From assembly GCF_008121495.1 (NCBI RefSeq), contig NZ_CP043051.1, positions 2,685,001-2,749,000 on the forward strand: 64,000 nucleotides of DNA, in the 5' to 3' direction. The notes beneath the pieces are model-generated. The model saw only the letters and a list, made by a program, of their open reading frames with translations, did no database searches and was not told where the DNA came from. Position 1 is the first letter of the stretch. Each line of letters opens with the position of its first letter. The position numbers were made by a program, and so were the translations under genes. Source of the stretch: Mediterraneibacter gnavus ATCC 29149 (lineage in GTDB: Bacteria; Bacillota; Clostridia; Lachnospirales; Lachnospiraceae). Shown here piece by piece: positions 16,739 through 23,404 of the stretch.

Positions 16739-17668
16739 ATGGCAGGAATTTATCAGAGTGTAACAGAATTAATCGGAAGAACTCCACTTCTGGAAGTAAA
16801 GAATCTGGAGAAAGAACTGAATCTCCAGGCAAGAGTGCTGGTGAAGCTGGAATACTTTAATCCGGCAGGCAGCGTAAAGGATCGGGCAGCGCTTCAGATG
16901 ATCACAGAGGCAGAGGAAAACGGTACATTAAAACAGGGATCTGCTATCATTGAGCCTACAAGTGGAAATACCGGAATCGGGCTTGCATCGATTGCAGCGT
17001 CAAGAGGATACAGAGCAATCTTTGTAATGCCGGAAACGATGAGTATCGAGCGAAGAAAACTTCTGAAGGGATATGGCGCAGAAATTGTGCTCACAGAAGG
17101 AGCAAAGGGGATGAAAGGAGCCATTGCAAAAGCAAAAGAGCTGGAGCAGGAGATTGAAAATGCAGTGATCCTGGGGCAGTTCGTAAATACCGCGAATCCA
17201 AGAGCACACGAAAAAACAACAGGGCCGGAGATCTGGGAAGATACACAAGGACAGGTGGATCTGTTTGTAGCAGGTGTCGGTACCGGCGGAACGATCACAG
17301 GAACCGGTGCTTATTTGAAATCAGTCAATCCGTCCATTGAGATTGTGGCAGTGGAGCCGGCGTCTTCCGCAGTGCTGTCGGGAGAAAATCCGGGACCGCA
17401 CGGACTGCAGGGAATTGGTGCAGGATTTGTGCCGGATGTACTCAATACTTCTGTTTATGATCGCATCAGTAAAGTGAAAGAGCAGGAGGCGTACAAAGCT
17501 TCCCGTCTTCTGGCAGAAAAGGAAGGAGTTCTGGTTGGTATTTCTTCCGGAGCAGCACTGTCAGTTGCACTTTTGGAGGCCGGAAAAGAGGAAAACCGTG
17601 GAAAGACAATTGTAGCATTGCTTCCGGATACAGGAGAACGATATCTTTCCACACCGCTTTTTGACTGA
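16739..17668 (+). CDS. cysK: Cysteine synthase A (O-acetylserine sulfhydrylase)
   Basis: This enzyme makes cysteine from O-acetylserine and sulfide with PLP. The 309 residues include [15 protein letters not shown], the PLP lysine in [11 protein letters not shown] (Lys47), the substrate loop [11 protein letters not shown], the phosphate-binding [12 protein letters not shown], and SSGAAL near the end. The ATG follows AGGAGG. It is second in the CymR-like operon; in Bacillus, CysK is also the corepressor partner of CymR. The O-acetylserine supplier cysE lies at 37.3 kb. No clear terminator follows before the ptsH promoter. Confidence 0.95.
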   Translation: MAGIYQSVTELIGRTPLLEVKNLEKELNLQARVLVKLEYFNPAGSVKDRAALQMITEAEENGTLKQGSAIIEPTSGNTGIGLASIAASRGYRAIFVMPETMSIERRKLLKGYGAEIVLTEGAKGMKGAIAKAKELEQEIENAVILGQFVNTANPRAHEKTTGPEIWEDTQGQVDLFVAGVGTGGTITGTGAYLKSVNPSIEIVAVEPASSAVLSGENPGPHGLQGIGAGFVPDVLNTSVYDRISKVKEQEAYKASRLLAEKEGVLVGISSGAALSVALLEAGKEENRGKTIVALLPDTGERYLSTPLFD

Positions 17669-17732
17669 AAAATTAGATCAAAATGTTAAAAAAACGTTGG
17701 TCAGACAAAGCATATTTATTGCAGAACACAGG

Positions 17733-17761
17733 TTGAAAAAAAGCGAAAGATAGTATATACT
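17733..17761 (+). promoter_or_regulatory. ptsH-ptsI promoter
   Basis: TTGAAA (17733-17738), 17 bases, TATACT (17756-17761), about 34 bases before the ptsH start codon. The upstream -35 lies ~65 bases beyond the cysK stop, so ptsHI has its own promoter. Confidence 0.8.
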
Positions 17762-17794
17762 ACAAAGAAAAAAGGCAAAAGGAGTTTTAGTGCT

Positions 17795-18052
17795 ATGAAA
17801 GAATTTAAATATGTAGTGACAGACGCAGAAGGAATCCACGCAAGACCAGCAGGACTGCTTGTGAAAAAAGCAGGAGAATTTACATCTTCCGTAACAATTG
17901 CAAAAGGTGACAAATCTGCAGATGCAAAAAGAATCTTCGGTGTGATGGGACTTGGAGTAAAGACAGGAGAAGAAGTGACAATTACTGCTGATGGTGCAGA
18001 TGAAGATGCAGCAATCGCAGAACTGGAAGCATTCTTTAAAGAAAACTTATAA
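17795..18052 (+). CDS. ptsH: Phosphocarrier protein HPr
   Basis: HPr carries phosphate from enzyme I to sugar-specific EIIA proteins. The 85-residue protein has the phosphorylatable His15 in DAEGIHARPAGLL and the conserved Arg17/Pro18. The regulatory site, Ser46 in Bacillus HPr (KSIMGVMSLG), reads KRIFGVMGLG here: Arg at 46 and Gly at 52. It therefore cannot be phosphorylated by HPr kinase at the usual position, and classical CcpA/HPr-Ser46-P repression through this copy is not expected. It lies 26 bases before ptsI. A start site GGAG precedes the ATG. Confidence 0.93.
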   Translation: MKEFKYVVTDAEGIHARPAGLLVKKAGEFTSSVTIAKGDKSADAKRIFGVMGLGVKTGEEVTITADGADEDAAIAELEAFFKENL

Positions 18053-18078
18053 TTCCCATAAAGTCTGAGGAAAATATT

Positions 18079-19701
18079 ATGATTACAATAACAGGAAAAA
18101 GTGTATTTGGTGGAGTGTCCATCGGAAAACTTTCTTTTTATAAAAGAAATCAGAAAGTGATCAAAAGAGAACACGTAGAAAATGTAGAATCAGAGTGTGT
18201 AAGATTTCAGGAAGCAAAAGCTGAGGGAATCCGTCAGTTAAAAGAATTGTACGAAAAATCGATTGCCGATGTCGGAGAAGCCAACGCTATGATTTTTGAG
18301 ATTCATCAGATGATGCTGGAAGACCTGGATTATATTGAGTCTATCGAAAATATCATCCGTTCTCAGAAAGTCAATGCAGAGTTTGCAGTAGCAACGACAG
18401 CTGACAATTTTGCGCAGATGTTTGCGGCAATGGATGATGCATATATGCAGGGACGTGCAGCGGACGTAAAGGATGTTTCTGAGCGTGTGCTGGATATCCT
18501 CTGCGGAGTCAGCGAGGGAATCAAGCAGACAGACGAGCCTTCGATCATTGCAGCAGATGATCTGGCACCGAGTGAGACGGTACAGCTGGATAAGAGCAAA
18601 GTACTTGCATTTGCAACGATGTACGGTTCTTCCAATTCTCATACTGCGATTCTGGCGCGTACCATGAATATCCCGGCTGTTATCGGTCTGGGTGAAAGTC
18701 TGAGTCCTCAGTATGACGGAAAGATGGCTGTGATCGACGGATTTACAGGAACATTGTATATTGATCCGGATGAAGAGACACTTTCCAGAATGCAGAAAAA
18801 GCGGGAAGAAGATCTTGAGAAAAAGGCACTCTTGGAACAGCTCAAAGGAAAAGAGAACATCACAAAGAGTGGTCAGAAGATCAATGTATATGCAAATATC
18901 GGAAATGCATCTGATGTTGGTGCAGTCCTGAAAAATGATGCAGGCGGAATCGGTTTGTTCCGCAGTGAGTTCTTATATCTGGAGAATGAGACATTCCCGA
19001 CAGAAGAGCAGCAGTTTGCAGTATACAAGCAGGTTGCAGAAAACATGGCAGGGAAAAAAGTGATCATCCGTACACTGGATATCGGAGCTGATAAACAGGT
19101 GGATTATTTCGAACTGGACAAAGAAGAGAATCCGGCACTTGGATATCGTGCGATCCGTATTTGTCTGACAAGACCGGAAATCTTTAAGACACAGCTTCGT
19201 GCACTTTACAGAGCTGCATTTTACGGAAATATTTCGATCATGTTCCCAATGATCATTTCTGTTTCAGAGATTCATAAGATCAAAGAGATGATCAAAGAAG
19301 TGAAAGCAGAGTTGAAAGAACAGGGAATCCCATATAAAGAAGATGTGGAGCTTGGTGTGATGATCGAGACTCCGGCCTCTGTTATGATCAGCCGTGAACT
19401 GGCAAAGGAAGTTGACTTCTTCAGTGTGGGAACGAATGACCTGACACAGTACACTCTGGCGATCGACCGTCAGAATTCAAAACTGGACGAGTTCTATGAT
19501 CCGCATCATCCGGCAGTGCTGGCGATGATCCGCATGGCTGCAGAGAATGCACATGCAGAAGGAAAATGGATCGGCATTTGCGGAGAACTTGGCGCAGATC
19601 TGGAATTGACAGAAGAATTCCTGAAGATGGGACTGGATGAACTTTCTGTTTCTCCATCGATGGTTCTTCCGCTGAGAAAGAAAATCCGCGATTGTGAATA
19701 A
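18079..19701 (+). CDS. ptsI: PTS enzyme I (PEP-protein phosphotransferase)
   Basis: Enzyme I takes phosphate from phosphoenolpyruvate to an active-site histidine and passes it to HPr. The 540 residues show the helical HPr-binding region, the active histidine in GSSNSHTAILARTMNIPAV (His188), the PEP/Mg barrel motifs GIGLFRSEFLYL, RTLDIGADKQ, FPMI, SVGTNDLTQYTLAIDR, and the cysteine signature GICGELGAD. Length is slightly shorter than the usual ~570. It follows ptsH in a two-gene operon ended by a strong terminator. Confidence 0.96.
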   Translation: MITITGKSVFGGVSIGKLSFYKRNQKVIKREHVENVESECVRFQEAKAEGIRQLKELYEKSIADVGEANAMIFEIHQMMLEDLDYIESIENIIRSQKVNAEFAVATTADNFAQMFAAMDDAYMQGRAADVKDVSERVLDILCGVSEGIKQTDEPSIIAADDLAPSETVQLDKSKVLAFATMYGSSNSHTAILARTMNIPAVIGLGESLSPQYDGKMAVIDGFTGTLYIDPDEETLSRMQKKREEDLEKKALLEQLKGKENITKSGQKINVYANIGNASDVGAVLKNDAGGIGLFRSEFLYLENETFPTEEQQFAVYKQVAENMAGKKVIIRTLDIGADKQVDYFELDKEENPALGYRAIRICLTRPEIFKTQLRALYRAAFYGNISIMFPMIISVSEIHKIKEMIKEVKAELKEQGIPYKEDVELGVMIETPASVMISRELAKEVDFFSVGTNDLTQYTLAIDRQNSKLDEFYDPHHPAVLAMIRMAAENAHAEGKWIGICGELGADLELTEEFLKMGLDELSVSPSMVLPLRKKIRDCE

Positions 19702-19709
19702 TCAGATAC

Positions 19710-19747
19710 AAAAAAGGACATTGTCTGAAAAGACAGTGTTCTTTTTT
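19710..19747 (+). terminator. ptsHI terminator
   Basis: A-rich arm plus GGACATTGTCT pairs with AGACAGTGTTC plus T-run over 17 positions around a GAAA tetraloop (19727-19730). The T-run TTTTTT completes it. Confidence 0.92.
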
Positions 19748-19773
19748 GTGTTGGTAATTTCTTAAAAAAGAAC

Positions 19774-19802
19774 TTGCAAACATATGTTCTGAATGCTATA
19801 AT
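19774..19802 (+). promoter_or_regulatory. Promoter of the radical SAM repair operon
   Basis: TTGCAA (19774-19779), 17 bases, TATAAT (19797-19802) with TG one base before the -10. One LexA-type box lies in the spacer and another covers the expected transcription start, so the promoter would be fully occluded by a bound repressor. Confidence 0.85.
19778..19789 (+). promoter_or_regulatory. LexA-type SOS box 1
   Basis: AAACATATGTTC, one mismatch from the palindromic box GAACATATGTTC, lies between -35 and -10. The form fits the Gram-positive LexA/DinR consensus GAAC-N4-GTTC. Confidence 0.75.
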
Positions 19803-19809
19803 ACAAAAA

Positions 19810-19821
19810 GAACATATGTTC
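19810..19821 (+). promoter_or_regulatory. LexA-type SOS box 2
   Basis: GAACATATGTTC is a perfect 12-bp palindrome matching the Gram-positive LexA/DinR consensus, 8 bases downstream of the -10 and 17 before the start codon. Its centre is 32 bases from that of box 1, about three helical turns. Confidence 0.85.
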
Positions 19822-19837
19822 TGAAAGGAGCGGAAAT

Positions 19838-21166
19838 ATGGCGGAGATTATTCAGGAAAAAATGTCAATCTATGAAAAACTTCAGATTCTGATTGATGCG
19901 GCAAAGTATGATGTGGCGTGCACCTCCAGCGGCGTAGAAAGGAAAGGTGATGGCACAGGTATAGGCAATTGCAGCAAGGCGGGAATCTGTCACAGCTTTT
20001 CTACGGATGGAAGGTGTATTTCACTTCTGAAGATTTTATTTACGAATGAGTGTATTTATGACTGCAAATATTGTGTGAATCGATCTTCCAATGACGTGAT
20101 CCGTACATCTTTTACGCCGGATGAGATCTGCACATTGACGATGGAATTTTACAGAAGAAATTATATCGAAGGATTGTTCTTAAGTTCTGGAATTTTAAAA
20201 AATCCGAACTATACGATGGAGCTGATCTATGCAGCCTTGTATAAGCTGCGTCATGTCTGCAATTTTCAGGGATACATTCATGTAAAGGCAATTCCGGGAG
20301 CAGATCCGATTCTGATTCAGAAAGTGGGATTTCTGGCAGACAGGATGAGTGTGAATCTGGAATTGCCGACAGCCGAGAGTTTGAGACTTCTGGCACCACA
20401 CAAGTCAAGAAAAAATATTCTGGCACCCATGCGGCTGGTCCAGGAGAAGTCCAAAGAGAACAGACAGGAGCTGACGCTGTATAAAAGTGCGCCGCGTTTT
20501 GTGCCTGCCGGCCAGAGTACGCAGATGATCATCGGCGCCTCTCCGGAGACAGATTATCAGATCCTGCGTGTGGCAGAGTCACTCTACCAGAAATTTGGAT
20601 TAAAGCGTGTGTTTTATTCTGCTTTTGTGGCGGTCAATGAAGACAAGGCACTTCCGGCAAGAACATCAGATGGACCGCCGCTTCTTCGGGAACACAGACT
20701 ATATCAGGCAGACTGGCTGCTGCGGTATTACAAGTTTGAAGCAAATGAGCTGCTGAATGAGAAAAATCCGAATTTTAATATATTCCTGGATCCGAAGTGT
20801 AACTGGGCGCTGAATCATCTGGAATATTTTCCTGTCGAAGTGAATCGGGCGTCATATGATGTTTTGCTGCGTGTTCCCGGGATCGGTTACAAATCAGCGG
20901 GCAGGATCGTAAAAGCAAGGCGGTTCGGATCTCTTGGATTTGAAGACCTCAGGAAAATGGGAGTGGTATTAAAACGGGCGCTCTATTTTATTACGTGCAG
21001 TGGAAAAATGATGTATAAAACGAAAATAGAAGAAGATTATATTACAAGGAATCTTTTGAATACGAAAGAACGTTTGCCGGACAGTGTTGCAGGGATGAAT
21101 TATCAGCAGTTATCCTTATTTGATGATGTAAATTTTACCGGGAACCAGATCGTGACTATGGTATGA
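19838..21166 (+). CDS. Putative DNA modification/repair radical SAM protein (TIGR03916-like)
   Basis: This 442-residue radical SAM enzyme has its cluster motif in NECIYDCKYCVNRS (Cys72, Cys76, Cys79). A C-terminal helix-hairpin-helix region (LLRVPGIGYKSAGRIVKARR) points to DNA binding. The family is recognised by its constant pairing with a DUF4130 protein, which follows here after 12 bases, and is regarded as a DNA modification or repair system of unknown chemistry. Two LexA-type boxes at the promoter place it under SOS control, which supports a repair role. AAAGGAG precedes the ATG. The substrate lesion is unknown. Confidence 0.9.
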   Translation: MAEIIQEKMSIYEKLQILIDAAKYDVACTSSGVERKGDGTGIGNCSKAGICHSFSTDGRCISLLKILFTNECIYDCKYCVNRSSNDVIRTSFTPDEICTLTMEFYRRNYIEGLFLSSGILKNPNYTMELIYAALYKLRHVCNFQGYIHVKAIPGADPILIQKVGFLADRMSVNLELPTAESLRLLAPHKSRKNILAPMRLVQEKSKENRQELTLYKSAPRFVPAGQSTQMIIGASPETDYQILRVAESLYQKFGLKRVFYSAFVAVNEDKALPARTSDGPPLLREHRLYQADWLLRYYKFEANELLNEKNPNFNIFLDPKCNWALNHLEYFPVEVNRASYDVLLRVPGIGYKSAGRIVKARRFGSLGFEDLRKMGVVLKRALYFITCSGKMMYKTKIEEDYITRNLLNTKERLPDSVAGMNYQQLSLFDDVNFTGNQIVTMV

Positions 21167-21178
21167 CAGGAGAGGGAT

Positions 21179-21940
21179 ATGAAAAAGATTTATATTTGCA
21201 GAGATGACAGAACCGAGATGCTTTCGGCAATTTATGACGCATGGAAAGAAAACCGCAATAAAGAGGTAGGAATCGGGCTTTTGGGAAAGACACAGCAGCA
21301 GCTGTTCTGCGAATATGCAGAAGTTGTATCATCCGAAAAGAAAGCGCAGGCGGTGGAACGCCTGATACGGGATCATATGGGAGAGCAGACTTATGAGGAT
21401 ATTTCTTATGCCCTGTTGTGTGAAGATGCGATGAAAGCAGAGGCGATACTACATGTCATGCAGGCAGCGAGACAGGTAAAGCCAAGTAAAAGGATTATGG
21501 ATTTTCTGGGCAATCCCTCTGTGGCAAAAGTGTTTGAAATGAAACGCAGAGTTTCGAATGAAGCCCATTATTTTATTGAGTTTGTAAGATTTCGGGAACT
21601 GGAAAACGGAGTTTTGTTTTCCGAGATAGAGCCGAAGAACAGGGTGCTGACATGTATCGCAGAGCATTTTGCAGATCGTTTTCCGATGGAAAACTGGGTG
21701 ATCTATGACAATACGCATCAGGAATTTCTGGTGCATCCGGCCGGAAAGCATTGGGTGCTGGTACAAGGAGAAGTGCCAGAGCGGAATGTGACAGAGCAGA
21801 TCACGGAAGCCGAGAAGGAGTATGAAAAATTGTGGAAAGGATTTTTTAAAACCATCTCGATCAAGGAACGGGAAAATTTAAAATGCCAGCGAACACATAT
21901 ACCGGTCAAATATCGTAAAAATGTGACAGAATTCCAGTAA
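21179..21940 (+). CDS. DUF4130 protein (TIGR03915), partner of the radical SAM enzyme
   Basis: The protein has 253 residues without membrane segments. Typical DUF4130 features are YICRDDRTEMLSAIYDAW at the N-terminus, the central ISYALLCEDAMKAEAI, the FVRFRELENGVLFSEIEPKN segment, and the YDNTHQEFLVHP motif. In other bacteria this domain is fused to a uracil-DNA glycosylase-like domain, which ties it to base repair; here it stands alone. It is cotranscribed with the radical SAM gene and thus SOS-regulated by inference. Its activity is not established. Confidence 0.88.
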   Translation: MKKIYICRDDRTEMLSAIYDAWKENRNKEVGIGLLGKTQQQLFCEYAEVVSSEKKAQAVERLIRDHMGEQTYEDISYALLCEDAMKAEAILHVMQAARQVKPSKRIMDFLGNPSVAKVFEMKRRVSNEAHYFIEFVRFRELENGVLFSEIEPKNRVLTCIAEHFADRFPMENWVIYDNTHQEFLVHPAGKHWVLVQGEVPERNVTEQITEAEKEYEKLWKGFFKTISIKERENLKCQRTHIPVKYRKNVTEFQ

Positions 21941-22019
21941 AAAACTATTGTATAATAGGAGGACTTAGTTTAACATAAGGATAACAAAGTGGCGTTGATA
22001 AGAGAAAGGAAGGAGAGAT

Positions 22020-22460
22020 ATGGAGAGAGAGGCAATCGTCTGGCTGGCGCTTTTTGTTATTCTTCTGATTGTAGAACTGTTGACTGTGGGTCTGACCTCC
22101 ATCTGGTTTGCAGGAGGTGCACTGGCAGCGCTGATTTTAGAGCTGCTGGGAGTTGATTTCATCTGGCAGATCGGGGCGTTTATCCTGGTTTCATTCGTGC
22201 TTGTGTATTTTACGAGGCCGTTTGCAGTAAGATATGTCAATGCACATCATGAAAAGACCAACTATGAACAGGCAGTGGGAAAAATTGTCAGAATTACACA
22301 AAGAGTAGATGATCTTGCACAGACCGGAAAAGGAATTCTGGACGGAATGGAATGGACCGTGAGGACAGATGGTAAAGAAGTGCTGGAAAAGGACACTCTG
22401 GCAAGAGTAATCCGGATTTCCGGCGTAAAATTGATTGTAGAACCGTATAAGGAGGACTAG
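22020..22460 (+). CDS. NfeD-family membrane protein
   Basis: This 146-residue short NfeD has two N-terminal hydrophobic stretches (IVWLALFVILLIVELLTVG; FIWQIGAFILVSFVLVYF) and a soluble C-terminal OB-fold (GKIVRITQRVDDLAQTGKG ... RVIRISGVKLIVEPY). It is the partner of the stomatin/SPFH protein encoded 3 bases downstream. Such pairs organise membrane microdomains or assist membrane-protein quality control. TATAAT at about 21951 suggests a promoter, but no matching -35 is clear. Confidence 0.9.
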   Translation: MEREAIVWLALFVILLIVELLTVGLTSIWFAGGALAALILELLGVDFIWQIGAFILVSFVLVYFTRPFAVRYVNAHHEKTNYEQAVGKIVRITQRVDDLAQTGKGILDGMEWTVRTDGKEVLEKDTLARVIRISGVKLIVEPYKED

Positions 22461-22463
22461 AGG

Positions 22464-23399
22464 ATGGGATTGATGGTATTAGGAGTTTTATTGGTATTGG
22501 TGATATTGATTCTGGCAGCAAATATCCGAATCGTACCACAGGCACATGCGTATATTCTGGAACGTCTGGGTGGATATAAAGAGACGTGGGGTGTTGGAAT
22601 TCATTTTAAGATCCCGATTCTGGATCGTGTGGCAAAGAGAGTATCACTCAAAGAGCAGGTTGTAGATTTTGAACCGCAGGCCGTGATCACAAAAGATAAT
22701 GTTACGATGCAGATTGATACGGTGATCTTTTTTCAGATTACAGATCCGAAGCAGTATGCGTATGGAGTGGAGAACCCGATTGCAGCGATTGAAAATCTGA
22801 CAGCGACTACACTGCGTAATATCATCGGAGATCTGGAACTGGATGAGACTCTGACATCCAGAGAGACGATCAATTCGGAGATGCGCACATCGCTGGATAT
22901 CGCTACAGACCCGTGGGGAATCAAGGTGAATCGTGTGGAACTGAAAAATATCATGCCTCCGACTGCAATCCAGGATGCGATGGAGAAACAGATGAAGGCA
23001 GAACGTGAAAGAAGGGAAGCGATTCTGAAAGCGGAAGGAGAAAAGAAATCTACAATTCTGGTGGCAGAAGGTAAGAAAGAATCTTTGATCCTGGAAGCGG
23101 AGGCGGAAAAACAGGCGGCAATCCTGAATGCGGAAGCAGAAAAGCAGAAGAGAATCAAAGAGGCGGAAGGACAGGCGGAAGCAATCCGTACCGTTCAGAA
23201 AGCAACAGCAGAAGGAATTGAATTTATTAAACAGGCAGGTGCGGATGATGCAGTACTGACTTTAAAGAGTCTTGAAGCGTTTGCCAAAGCAGCAGACGGA
23301 AGAGCAACCAAGATTATCATTCCGTCCGAATTACAGGGAATCGCTGGTCTGACCAAGACGATCGCAGAGGTTGCAAGACCGGATAAAGCAGCAGAGTAG
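22464..23399 (+). CDS. SPFH/band 7 (stomatin-like) protein
   Basis: The protein has 311 residues: one N-terminal membrane segment (LMVLGVLLVLVILILAANIR), the SPFH domain (QAHAYILERLGGYKETWGVG, LKEQVVDFEPQAVITKDNV, AAIENLTATTLRNIIGDLEL), then a long Ala/Glu/Lys coiled coil with repeated KAEGEK- and EAEAEK-type units at about 185-245. This is the YbbK/QmcA-type layout. It forms an operon with the NfeD gene, with GAGG before the ATG. It likely oligomerises at the membrane and serves as a scaffold for proteases or other complexes. Confidence 0.93.
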   Translation: MGLMVLGVLLVLVILILAANIRIVPQAHAYILERLGGYKETWGVGIHFKIPILDRVAKRVSLKEQVVDFEPQAVITKDNVTMQIDTVIFFQITDPKQYAYGVENPIAAIENLTATTLRNIIGDLELDETLTSRETINSEMRTSLDIATDPWGIKVNRVELKNIMPPTAIQDAMEKQMKAERERREAILKAEGEKKSTILVAEGKKESLILEAEAEKQAAILNAEAEKQKRIKEAEGQAEAIRTVQKATAEGIEFIKQAGADDAVLTLKSLEAFAKAADGRATKIIIPSELQGIAGLTKTIAEVARPDKAAE

Positions 23400-23404
23400 A
23401 GAAC

